DNA from: Bacillota bacterium
GTDB taxonomy: Bacteria > Bacillota > Clostridia > Christensenellales > SZUA-584
DNA: 13,763 nucleotides
Direction: 5' to 3'
Assembly (NCBI GenBank): GCA_023436525.1
Contig: JAEZIW010000004.1
Span: 1-13,763 of the forward strand
The translations under genes and the position numbers were made by a program. Under the pieces are notes generated by a model. It saw only the letters and a program-made list of their open reading frames with translations, searched no databases and was not told where the DNA came from. Shown here in pieces: positions 1 to 6,532 of the stretch; within the stretch, counting starts at the first letter, position 1; each line of letters starts with the position of its first letter.

Positions 1-2
1 GC

Positions 3-338
3 TTTCTCATGGAAGCGGTGGATTATTGCAGCCGGCTCGAAATCGGCGAGAGCGCTCCCGAGTTTATGCATGTGCTGGAATGGGATTCGGATGACGATAT
101 TAAGGGATTCTTCGAACTGCTGATGGAATATTACAGCGATACACCGCTTTGGATAAACAAGGGCTTTACGCCTAAAGAATTGGCTGATAAAACGTTTAAA
201 ACCGATACACAGAGTGCAGCATCGAAAAAAAGCAATGTAATCGCGTTTTCGAGGAAGACAGGGCGAAATGAGCCATGCCCTTGCGGCAGCGGCAAGAAAT
301 ACAAGAATTGCTGCGGAAAAGACGATCAAGTTGAATAG
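3..338 (+). CDS. SEC-C motif protein, 3' end (partial)
   Basis: This is the C-terminal part of a gene that enters from the left edge. The frame is open to the edge (Phe-Leu precede the Met codon at 9), so that Met is probably internal. The last ~25 residues carry a canonical SEC-C zinc motif, CPCGSGKKYKNCC, preceded by GRNEP. This motif binds zinc through Cys-x-Cys and Cys-Cys/His and is found at the end of SecA and many unrelated proteins. The preceding ~65 residues are acidic and rich in aromatics (EFMHVLEWDSDDD), probably the end of a helical domain I do not recognise. A Ser/Lys-rich linker separates the two. It converges on hydA and shares a terminator with it. The SEC-C call is firm; the function of the whole protein is unknown. 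Confidence 0.85.
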   Translation, partial: FLMEAVDYCSRLEIGESAPEFMHVLEWDSDDDIKGFFELLMEYYSDTPLWINKGFTPKELADKTFKTDTQSAASKKSNVIAFSRKTGRNEPCPCGSGKKYKNCCGKDDQVE

Positions 339-348
339 TGAATTGAAA

Positions 349-372
349 CGGCCCCGGAATTGTCCGGGGCCG
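349..372. terminator. Bidirectional rho-independent terminator between convergent genes
   Basis: A perfect 10-bp GC-rich stem (CGGCCCCGGA / TCCGGGGCCG, 349-358 and 363-372) encloses a 4-base loop ATTG. It lies in the 45-base gap between the SEC-C gene (ends 338) and hydA (ends 384, minus strand). The plus-strand side is followed by TGTTTCTCTT and the minus-strand side by TTTCAATTC, so both are moderately T-rich. It probably ends both transcripts. Confidence 0.85.
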
Positions 373-383
373 CTGTGTTTCTC

Positions 384-2123
384 TTACTGATATTTCGGTC
401 TCGCGTGATAGTGTGTGTGGAGCAGCTCATGCGCCTTGTGGCCGTTGGGTTCACCGAGGAACTCCTTATAGAGCAGCTTGAGCTCTTCATTCTCATGCGA
501 TTTTCTCTTGGGTTTGCTTGCGTCTTCGGCATAGGTTGCTTTGGCGCGCAGCACATACGGATTAACGCTGAGCTTGTCCTGCGCCGAGACGATCGGCTGT
601 CCGCCGCCCGTCACGCAGCCGCCGGGGCAGCCCATCACTTCAATAAAGTGATATTCCTTCTCGCCTTTACGAACGGCTTCCAGCAGCTTCTTAGCATTGC
701 CTGTGCCGCTGGCCACCGCCACCTTAATGTCCATGCCTGCCACGTTGACCGTGGCTTCCTTAACGCCGTCGATGCCGCGTACGCATTCGTAGTCGATGTC
801 CTTTAAGTCCTGACCGGAGAGAACATCCGCCACTGTACGAAGCGCAGCTTCCATCACGCCGCCCGTTGCGCCGAAGATAACCGCCGCGCCTGTGGATTCG
901 CCGAGAACACGGTCGAAATCGGATTCGGGCAGGTTAGCAAAGTCGAGATTCGCCTGCTTGATCATACGAGCCAGCTCACGCGTGGTCAGCACAGCGTCCA
1001 CGTCTCTCAGGCCGTTCACAGCCATCTCATCACGCTCTTTCTCAAACTTCTTCGCGGTGCACGGCATGATGGAGACCACGTAGATGTCCTTCGGGTCAAT
1101 GCCCATCTTCTGCGCGTAGTAGCTCTTGATTATCGCGCCGCCCATTTGATGAGGAGACTTACAGGTTGAGAGGTTATCTAGGAAATCCGGGAAGAAATGC
1201 TCGCAGTATTTGATCCAGCCGGGGCTGCACGATGTGATCATCGGCAGCTTACCGCCGTTCTTAATGCGGCCGATCAGCTCGGTGCCTTCTTCCATGATGG
1301 TTAAGTCAGCGCTGAAATCAACGTCGAACGTTTTATCAAAGCCAATGCGGCGCAATGCTGTGGCCATTTTGCCTGTGACGCTGGTGCCCACAGGTATGCC
1401 GAACTCTTCACCGAGGCCGAAACGCACAGCGGGAGCCGTCTGCACAACCACATGCTTTTTGGGATCGTTGATCGCATCCCAAACGTTCTGGATTTCGCTC
1501 TTTTCGGTCAGTGCGCCCACCGGGCAGGCCGTGATGCACTGTCCGCAGTTCACGCACGGCACATCCTTTAAGGATTTGCCAAACACCGGCTCCACAATGG
1601 TTTTAAAGCCGCGTTCCGTTGCGCCCACCGCGCCGATTTTCTGGACATTGCCGCATACCGCAACGCAGCGGCGGCAAAGGATACACTTGTTGGGGTCTCT
1701 GATGACCGAAGGGGAACCCGTATCAAGCGGACGATCGAAGGTGGTGCCTTCATACGGCACGTCTTCAACGTTCAGCTCTTCGCAAAGCTGCTGCAGCTCG
1801 CAGCTGCGGTTTCTCACGCATGATAGGCAGCGTTTGTCGTGGTTGGAGAGTATCAGCTCTAAGTTCACACGGCGTGCTTCCTGTACGGCTTTGGATTTTG
1901 TGGATATCACCATACCGTTGGCAGCGGGCAGCACGCAGGCCGCCTGAAGGCCGCGGCCTCCTTCTATCATTTCGACAAGGCACATACGGCATGCGCCGAT
2001 GGCATTGACGCCTTTCAAATAGCAAAGCGTCGGTATTTTAATGCTGGCAGCCCTGGCCGCTTCAAGAACCGAAGTATTATCAGGAACTTCCACCTTGACT
2101 CCATCTATTGTTAAAGATATCAT
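384..2123 (-). CDS. hydA: [FeFe]-hydrogenase catalytic subunit HydA (NADH-linked, group A3-like)
   Basis: Cytoplasmic catalytic subunit that reduces protons to H2 or oxidises H2, 579 aa. Domains in order: N-terminal [2Fe-2S] ferredoxin (C34, C45, C48, C63); His-Cys3 [4Fe-4S] domain (H95, C99, C102, C108); two [4Fe-4S] ferredoxin motifs (C147/150/153/157 and C190/193/196/200); H-cluster domain from ~220; C-terminal tail ending HTHYHARPKYQ, as in the fused small subunit. H-cluster motifs are TSCSPGW (297-303), MPCTAKKFE (353-361) and EVMGCPGGCVTGGGQP (495-510). By inspection the numbering coincides with C. pasteurianum CpI: the proton-path residues E279, E282, C299 and S319 are all present, as are ligands C355, C499 and C503, but the ligand position 300 is Ser. 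There is no extra C-terminal [2Fe-2S] domain like that of T. maritima HydA. It is the last gene of its operon, 18 bases after hydB, with AGGAG upstream of the start. Confidence 0.95.
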   Translation of the reverse strand: MISLTIDGVKVEVPDNTSVLEAARAASIKIPTLCYLKGVNAIGACRMCLVEMIEGGRGLQAACVLPAANGMVISTKSKAVQEARRVNLELILSNHDKRCLSCVRNRSCELQQLCEELNVEDVPYEGTTFDRPLDTGSPSVIRDPNKCILCRRCVAVCGNVQKIGAVGATERGFKTIVEPVFGKSLKDVPCVNCGQCITACPVGALTEKSEIQNVWDAINDPKKHVVVQTAPAVRFGLGEEFGIPVGTSVTGKMATALRRIGFDKTFDVDFSADLTIMEEGTELIGRIKNGGKLPMITSCSPGWIKYCEHFFPDFLDNLSTCKSPHQMGGAIIKSYYAQKMGIDPKDIYVVSIMPCTAKKFEKERDEMAVNGLRDVDAVLTTRELARMIKQANLDFANLPESDFDRVLGESTGAAVIFGATGGVMEAALRTVADVLSGQDLKDIDYECVRGIDGVKEATVNVAGMDIKVAVASGTGNAKKLLEAVRKGEKEYHFIEVMGCPGGCVTGGGQPIVSAQDKLSVNPYVLRAKATYAEDASKPKRKSHENEELKLLYKEFLGEPNGHKAHELLHTHYHARPKYQ

Positions 2124-2141
2124 AACCTGTCTGCTCCTTTC

Positions 2142-3932
2142 TTATTTCTTCTCGATCGCGCCGAACTTGCATTTTTCCATGCAAGCGCCGCATTTGATGC
2201 ACTTGCTCTGGTCAATGACAAACGGCTCTTTCACCTTGCCGGATATCGCATTGGTCGGGCAGACCTTCGCGCATGCGCTGCAGCCGATGCACTTGCTCTT
2301 ATCGATGATGTAGTTGAGCAAAGCTTTGCAGTGGCCGGCGGGGCACTTCTTATCACGGATGTGCGCCTCATACTCATCACGAAAATACTTGATCGTTGAG
2401 AGCACGGGGTTCGGGGCCGTTTTACCAAGGCCGCAAAGTGCCGCATTCTTGATGCTTTCGCCAAGTTGTTCGAGCTTTTCAATGTCGCCTTCTTCGCCGC
2501 GGCCCGATACGATGCGTTCTAAGATCTCGAGCATGCGCTTGGTGCCGATACGGCAGGGCGGGCATTTGCCGCACGATTCATCCACTGTGAAATCGAGGAA
2601 GAAACGCGCCACGTCCACCATACAATTGTCCTCGTCCATCACGATGAGGCCGCCGCTGCCCATCATCGAGCCGAGCGCTGTGAGCGAATCGTAATCGATG
2701 GGGGTATCAAGATGGCTGGCGGGGATGCAGCCGCCCGAGGGGCCGCCCGTCTGCGCCGCTTTGTAGGCTTTGCCTTTCGGGATGCCGCCGCCGATATCAT
2801 AGATGATCTCGCGCATGGTGGTCCCCATCGGAATTTCCACAAGACCGGTGTTGTTGATTTTGCCGCCGAGCGCGAACACCTTGGTGCCCTTGCTCTTTTC
2901 GGTACCCATGGAACCGAACCATTCGGGTCCATTTAATATGATTTGCGGAATGTTTGCAAAAGTTTCAACGTTATTGATAATTGTCGGCTTGCCAAAAAGG
3001 CCTTTGTGTGCCGGGAACGGCGGCTTGGGTGTCGGTTCGCCGCGATGGCCTTCGATGGACGAAATCAGCGCCATCTCTTCGCCGCAGACAAACGCACCTG
3101 CGCCGAGACGGATCTCGACGTCGAACTCAAAGCCGGTTCCGAAAATGTCTTTGCCAAGCAGGCCCATTTCACGTGCCTGGCCGATAGCGATATCAATGCG
3201 CTTGACAGCGATGGGGTACTCCGCGCGTACATAGATATAACCCATATTCGCGCCGATGGCATAGCCCGCAATCGCCATGGCTTCAAGCACCGCATGCGGA
3301 TCGCCCTCAAGCACGCTTCTGTCCATGAACGCGCCCGGGTCGCCTTCGTCGGCGTTACAGATCACGTATTTTTGTTCGTTCTTTTCGGCTGCGCAGAACT
3401 GCCACTTTAAGCCGGTGGGGAAGCCGCCGCCGCCGCGTCCGCGAAGGCCGCTCTGCTTGATCACGTCGATCACCTGCTGCGGTGTGTATTCGGTGAGGCA
3501 TTTGCCGAGTGCCTGGTATCCGTCAAATGCGATGTACTCTTCAATGCGCTCCGGGTCAATAACGCCGCAGTTGCGAAGCGCGATACGCTTTTGTTTTTTG
3601 TAAAAGCCGATGTTGTCAAGCGACATTTCCACCTCTTTGGTATCGCCGTGGTACAAAAGGTGCTGCACGATGCGGCCCTTAAGCAGATGCTCGTTGACGA
3701 TTTCAGCGACGTCGGAGACTTTCACATGCGAATAGAAGCTGCCCTCGGGATACACGATCACAACGGGACCCGCTTCGCACAGGCCAAAGCAGCCGGTTCT
3801 GACAACCTTGACTTCCTTATCAAGGCCGGCTTTGTTGATTTCTTCAGTAAATTTATCCATGATCTTCGGCGAATCGGACGATGTGCATCCGGTACCGCCG
3901 CAGACGAGTACGTGAGAACGGAATATATCCAT
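2142..3932 (-). CDS. hydB: NADH-binding flavoprotein subunit HydB (NuoF-like)
   Basis: NuoF-type subunit of the trimeric hydrogenase, 596 aa. It carries FMN and binds NAD(H), and passes electrons to HydA or ferredoxin. Domains in order: thioredoxin-like [2Fe-2S] domain (C11, C16, C48, C52); NuoF core with the glycine-rich loop GRGGGGFPTGLKW (165-177) and CNADEGDPGAF (192-202); NuoF [4Fe-4S] site ESCGKCPPCR (C454, C457, C460, with C500 as likely fourth ligand); a short HIRDKKCPAGHCK segment (H524, C530, C535) that resembles the zinc site of HydB proteins; and a C-terminal 2[4Fe-4S] ferredoxin (C548/551/554/558 and C578/581/584/588). The C-terminal ferredoxin is what separates HydB from respiratory NuoF and is thought important for bifurcation. 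The start follows GGAGGG. Length and architecture match the family. Confidence 0.95.
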   Translation of the reverse strand: MDIFRSHVLVCGGTGCTSSDSPKIMDKFTEEINKAGLDKEVKVVRTGCFGLCEAGPVVIVYPEGSFYSHVKVSDVAEIVNEHLLKGRIVQHLLYHGDTKEVEMSLDNIGFYKKQKRIALRNCGVIDPERIEEYIAFDGYQALGKCLTEYTPQQVIDVIKQSGLRGRGGGGFPTGLKWQFCAAEKNEQKYVICNADEGDPGAFMDRSVLEGDPHAVLEAMAIAGYAIGANMGYIYVRAEYPIAVKRIDIAIGQAREMGLLGKDIFGTGFEFDVEIRLGAGAFVCGEEMALISSIEGHRGEPTPKPPFPAHKGLFGKPTIINNVETFANIPQIILNGPEWFGSMGTEKSKGTKVFALGGKINNTGLVEIPMGTTMREIIYDIGGGIPKGKAYKAAQTGGPSGGCIPASHLDTPIDYDSLTALGSMMGSGGLIVMDEDNCMVDVARFFLDFTVDESCGKCPPCRIGTKRMLEILERIVSGRGEEGDIEKLEQLGESIKNAALCGLGKTAPNPVLSTIKYFRDEYEAHIRDKKCPAGHCKALLNYIIDKSKCIGCSACAKVCPTNAISGKVKEPFVIDQSKCIKCGACMEKCKFGAIEKK

Positions 3933-3944
3933 TATTTTGCCCTC

Positions 3945-4322
3945 CTATTTCGTATTCTCTTCGTCGTAACCGATTGTGAACTCGGTGACAGGGTTGCCGT
4001 TCACGATGTGCTCGGCGATGATACGGCCGACCATATCGGGATTGACATTCACATACGTCACCTTGTCCTTGCCCGGTGCAAACACTTCAACGATCGGTTC
4101 CAAACGGCAGGCGCCAATGCAGCCTGTCTGAGAAACCGTCACGTCTCTTAAGTTTCTTTTCGAAACTTCTTCCACCAGTGCGGTGAGCACGGGGCGTGCG
4201 CCCGCAGCAATGCCGCAGGTGGCCATGCCGACCACAATGCGTATGCCTTCGCCTTTTGTGCGGATATCTATTTCAGACAACGTCTTGTTTCTGATTGCTT
4301 CGAGTTCCTGTAAAGATTTCAT
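3945..4322 (-). CDS. Thioredoxin-like [2Fe-2S] ferredoxin-type protein of hydrogenase operon
   Basis: A 125-aa protein with the thioredoxin-like ferredoxin fold found as a free-standing gene in many clostridial hyd operons. Visible motifs are VGMATCGIAAGARPV (31-45) and SQTGCIGACRLEP (65-77). The second motif matches the C-x3-C half of the [2Fe-2S] site in NuoE and HydB. The first has only C36, where NuoE has C-x4-C, so the whole protein has three cysteines (C36, C68, C72). It may bind a cluster with a non-Cys ligand, share a cluster, or bind none. The N-terminal ~22 residues are a charged helix. The start overlaps the stop of the upstream ATPase gene (ATGA) and has its own GGAGGT, and the gene ends 12 bases before hydB, so it is co-expressed. 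It is presumably an accessory electron carrier or assembly partner of HydABC; the role is inferred from context only. Confidence 0.85.
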   Translation of the reverse strand: MKSLQELEAIRNKTLSEIDIRTKGEGIRIVVGMATCGIAAGARPVLTALVEEVSKRNLRDVTVSQTGCIGACRLEPIVEVFAPGKDKVTYVNVNPDMVGRIIAEHIVNGNPVTEFTIGYDEENTK

Positions 4323-4870
4323 ATTTCGTTACCTCCAAAAACCTGTTTGAGTCCTTCCTGTAAATATTCACGGATGAACGTCATCACGCTTGGATGCGTG
4401 ACGGGGACATCCCCCAAAGTCTCCTTGATCTGCCTGGTGTCGTATTCAAACGCTTCCGTAGAATTTGCCGAGAATGCAAAGTCGATAGAAGGGTTCATAA
4501 TCGTCAGCGTGGCGATGGTTTCTGCGATGTCTCCGAGCGGGGGACGATCGATATGTGAGAATTTGAGATGCGCGGTCAATTTTGTGCCCTTGCCCGGCTC
4601 CGATTCGATATCAAGGTGTCCACCCGTTGCTTCGCAGCTTGCCGTAAACAGCGGTATTCCAAGGCCGACTTTTCTTGTGGTACGCGATGTGGTAAACGGA
4701 CTTTTTACGCTTTCCAATATTTCTTTGCTCATGCCTGTGCCGTTGTCGTCAATCACAATGGTTAGGTCGTCAGTGGCTTTATCAAGGCTCAAATCGATGC
4801 GCACCAGTGTGCTTTTCGCCCGGATGGAATTCTCGGCAATGTCGAGAAGATGCAAAGAAATATCGCGCAT
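4319..4870 (-). CDS. Histidine-kinase-like ATPase (HATPase_c) in hyd operon
   Basis: A 183-aa GHKL ATPase. Bergerat-fold motifs visible: N box HLLDIAENSIRA (7-18, with E13 and N14), G1 DDNGTGM (41-47), the F-box-like SPFTTSRTT (57-65), G2 VGLGIPL (68-74), and the strand GGHLDIESEPGKGT (83-96). There is no HisKA dimerisation or phospho-acceptor domain, no sensor and no membrane segment, so it is not a classical sensor kinase. The C-terminal ~75 residues (after 105) are a family-specific extension of unknown role. It lies between hydC (5-base gap) and the ferredoxin-like gene (4-base overlap), so its product is made with the hydrogenase. It may phosphorylate or bind a partner, perhaps one of the PHP or DRTGG proteins next door, but no substrate is shown by the sequence. 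Confidence 0.88.
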   Translation of the reverse strand: MRDISLHLLDIAENSIRAKSTLVRIDLSLDKATDDLTIVIDDNGTGMSKEILESVKSPFTTSRTTRKVGLGIPLFTASCEATGGHLDIESEPGKGTKLTAHLKFSHIDRPPLGDIAETIATLTIMNPSIDFAFSANSTEAFEYDTRQIKETLGDVPVTHPSVMTFIREYLQEGLKQVFGGNEI

Positions 4871-4875
4871 AAGCC

Positions 4876-5346
4876 TTAGTATTTTGCGAGTATGTCCGCA
4901 ACATCCGAAGGAACAAGCCGTCCATAAACCTGATCGTCAATCATGATGACGGGGGCGAGCCCGCAGCATCCGATACAGCGCGTGGCTTCCAGTGTAAACT
5001 TTTTATCCGGCGTGGTCTGGCCGGGTTCAACGCCCAGTTCTTCAACCAGCTTCTCCATAATCTTGTCAATGTTTCTGACATAGCAGGCTGTGCCCATGCA
5101 GACGCTGATGACGTGCTCTCCTTTCGGTTCAAGTGCAAACTGTGAATAAAAGGTGGCGACTCCGTAAACGTCGCTCATGGGAATGCCGAGCTGTTCGGCA
5201 ATGAGTTCCTGCACATCAATCGTCAGCGCGCCGAAAATGGACTGCGCCTTTTGCATGACGGGCATAAGCGGGCCTGGTTTTTTCTTCTGCTCTGCGATAA
5301 AACTGATAAGCTCTTCGCGCATCATTTTATCATCCACGTTGGTCAT
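4876..5346 (-). CDS. hydC: NuoE-like [2Fe-2S] subunit HydC
   Basis: NuoE/24-kDa-type subunit of the NADH-linked hydrogenase, 156 aa, the usual length. The N-terminal helical part (to ~70) includes GIPMSDVYGVATFYSQF, a NuoE signature. The thioredoxin-like C-terminal domain binds one [2Fe-2S] cluster through C83 and C88 (CMGTACYVRN) and C124 and C128 (TRCIGCCGLAPV). C127 is an additional Cys next to a ligand. In HydABC this cluster sits beside the FMN of HydB and is implicated in the branching or storage of electrons. It is the first gene of the operon. The ATG at 5346 follows AGGAGGGG at about 5 bases, which settles the start. The 161-base upstream region holds the promoter and candidate Rex sites. 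Confidence 0.94.
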   Translation of the reverse strand: MTNVDDKMMREELISFIAEQKKKPGPLMPVMQKAQSIFGALTIDVQELIAEQLGIPMSDVYGVATFYSQFALEPKGEHVISVCMGTACYVRNIDKIMEKLVEELGVEPGQTTPDKKFTLEATRCIGCCGLAPVIMIDDQVYGRLVPSDVADILAKY

Positions 5347-5378
5347 GGCTACCCCTCCTGAAAATATAATAAAATAGT

Positions 5379-5396
5379 TTGTTAAAAAAGTATCAA
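5379..5396. promoter_or_regulatory. Candidate Rex operator, proximal (leader)
   Basis: TTGTTAAAAAAGTATCAA matches the clostridial Rex consensus TTGTTAA-N4-TTAACAA at 12 of 14 specified positions (left half 7/7, right half 5/7). It lies between the predicted transcription start and the hydC ribosome binding site, where a bound repressor could block elongation or initiation. Match judged by eye. Confidence 0.5.
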
Positions 5397-5420
5397 ATCA
5401 TCCAGCGGTTATTTTAACAC

Positions 5421-5448
5421 ATTATATACATGAATGTACATATGTCTT
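5421..5448 (-). promoter_or_regulatory. Predicted sigma-A promoter of hydC operon
   Basis: Reading the minus strand, a perfect -10 hexamer TATAAT (5421-5426) is preceded by a 16-base spacer and a -35 AAGACA (5443-5448, four of six matches to TTGACA). The start would be near 5414, giving a leader of about 68 bases. The spacer contains the palindromic TACATGAATGTA. The position between two Rex-like boxes supports the call. Confidence 0.6.
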
Positions 5449-5465
5449 TGTGAAATAATTAATAA
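5448..5465. promoter_or_regulatory. Candidate Rex operator, distal (at -35)
   Basis: TTGTGAAATAATTAATAA fits the Rex half-site TTGTGAA/TTGTTAA, a 4-base spacer, then TTAATAA against TTAACAA. That is 12 of 14 positions against TTGTTAA-N4-TTAACAA, and 13 of 14 if TTGTGAA is allowed. It abuts the predicted -35, so binding would hinder RNA polymerase. Rex releases DNA when NADH is high, which fits an NADH-consuming hydrogenase. Confidence 0.6.
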
Positions 5466-5507
5466 AGTTAGAAAAAACCAAAGAAAAGACACCGCATAAA
5501 ACAGATA

Positions 5508-6197
5508 TTAGAATTTGTTAACATAATCTATAAAATCCTTGGCACATTCTATGTTGTTAAGAGCTTCGGCCGGCTCGGCAATATTGCCGAGAGAATGCGC
5601 ATCAGATGAATGGAGCAGCCGGTAATCTGTGCCGATATCGGGGCATGGCAGGCTTTTTGTCACCTCAACACAATGAAAAAGGCCGGGGGGCACGAAACCC
5701 AAATTGGCAAGCAATGAAAATGAATCGCGGTTGATATGGGCGGGAACCGCGCAGCCGCCCAGTTCTCTCGCTAAACGCGCAATGTCGTCTACGGTGTGTG
5801 GGGTGGCCTGCAGCAGCAGCTTTCGCAGAGACCCGGTCACGTTGTCTTCGGTGTCCATCATCAGCTGACTGCCGAAAATATCCGGCCGGTTTTCAATATC
5901 CGGCAGCGCCTCATACAGCTTTTGCCCGAATGCGGCGGCGGTGGTAACATCGGCAAAGTAGGTGAGTATGTGCACTTCTTCGCTGGTGGTCACTTCAATA
6001 CCCGGCACAAAAACAAGGCCGAATTCGGCGGCGGCCTTGGCCATAGCCGATAGGTTGTCTCCGGAATTATGGTCAGTCAACGCGATGAGCGAGAGTCCCT
6101 TTAAATACGCCATGCCCGCAATGTTAGCGGGCGTCATGTCATCGCTGGCGCAGGGGGAAAGGCATGAATGAATGTGCAGATCGTAAAACCGGTTCAT
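5508..6197 (-). CDS. PHP-domain metal-dependent phosphoesterase
   Basis: A 229-aa PHP-family protein, likely a di- or trinuclear metal phosphoesterase of the cytoplasm. Metal-site motifs in order: DLHIHSCLSP (H8, H10), ALTDHNSGDN (D42, H43), VPGIEVTTSEEVHIL (E68, H76), VPAHINRDSF (H154) and HSSDAHSLGN (D199, H201), so the full PHP ligand set appears present. The frame extends upstream to a Met at 6254, but I chose the ATG at 6197. It begins right before the conserved RFYDLHIHS and overlaps the TGA of the DRTGG gene as ATGA, typical of translational coupling, whereas the longer start would add 19 residues inside that gene. Substrate unknown. It closes the sensory-hydrogenase cluster, and no terminator hairpin is visible before the hydC promoter, so read-through is possible. 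Confidence 0.88.
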   Translation of the reverse strand: MNRFYDLHIHSCLSPCASDDMTPANIAGMAYLKGLSLIALTDHNSGDNLSAMAKAAAEFGLVFVPGIEVTTSEEVHILTYFADVTTAAAFGQKLYEALPDIENRPDIFGSQLMMDTEDNVTGSLRKLLLQATPHTVDDIARLARELGGCAVPAHINRDSFSLLANLGFVPPGLFHCVEVTKSLPCPDIGTDYRLLHSSDAHSLGNIAEPAEALNNIECAKDFIDYVNKF

Positions 6198-6532
6198 TTC
6201 ACGTCGCCGACACCCAAAGAATTGAGCGTCAGTGCCGCGCTGTAGGATGAGCACGGGGCACTGATCATCGTGACACCCTTGTCGCGCGCGGCGGCAAGCG
6301 TTTCCTGTGAAACTTCGATGTTTTCGGGTACGATCACGCAGGCGCAGCCTGTCAGTGACGCGACCGCAACCACGTTAATATGCGCCATCACGGTGATCCA
6401 CGCGGTGCCGCTTTGGGCGTGCGCCATCACCCAGCTTAGCAGATCACATATATAAGCGGAAGAAACAGTTTCATCCGTCACGTCGCTGAGCGGTTTCCAG
6501 CCTGTTTTTTGTATCAGTTCGGCCGTTGTCAT
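6194..6532 (-). CDS. DRTGG-domain protein (first copy)
   Basis: A 112-aa single-domain protein of the DRTGG family. Recognisable stretches are AYICDLLSWVMAHAQ (26-40), AWITVMAHINVVAVASL (44-60) and the acidic VIVPENIEVSQET (66-78). DRTGG domains occur next to CBS domains, in phosphotransacetylase N-termini, and as stand-alone genes in clostridial [FeFe]-hydrogenase clusters; they are thought to be ligand-binding or regulatory. No catalytic residues are evident. The gene overlaps the hydrogenase gene upstream (ATGA) and the PHP gene downstream (ATGA), so the three are translationally coupled. AAGGAGA lies about 8 bases before the ATG. The family call rests on motif recognition; the function is inferred from neighbours. 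Confidence 0.8.
   Translation of the reverse strand: MTTAELIQKTGWKPLSDVTDETVSSAYICDLLSWVMAHAQSGTAWITVMAHINVVAVASLTGCACVIVPENIEVSQETLAAARDKGVTMISAPCSSYSAALTLNSLGVGDVK

Noticed and set aside
1210..1947. 245-aa plus-strand open frame opposite hydA
   Set aside because: It lies wholly antisense to the well-supported hydA gene and has a low-complexity Ser/Thr/Arg-rich product with no recognisable motif. It is a shadow of a GC-rich coding sequence.
3591..4151. 186-aa plus-strand open frame across the hydB/ferredoxin-gene junction
   Set aside because: It is antisense to two genes with clear Fe-S motifs, spans their junction, and has no ribosome binding site or family resemblance.
4347..4946. 199-aa plus-strand open frame opposite the HATPase gene
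   Set aside because: It is antisense to a gene with intact N, G1 and G2 boxes; the product has no recognisable domain.
5466..5507. Possible terminator after the PHP gene
   Set aside because: The minus strand is T-rich here (TTTTCTTTGGTTTTTTC), but no stem precedes it, so an intrinsic terminator cannot be called.
5515..5532. TTGTTAA half-site at the PHP 3' end, considered as a third Rex box
   Set aside because: After a 4-base spacer the second half reads ATCTATA, which does not match TTAACAA. The bases also encode the PHP C-terminus.
6198..6254. Upstream Met start for the PHP protein (19 extra residues)
   Set aside because: The extension lies inside the DRTGG gene and has no PHP-like sequence. 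The ATG at 6197 gives a standard ATGA coupling and begins at the conserved motif.
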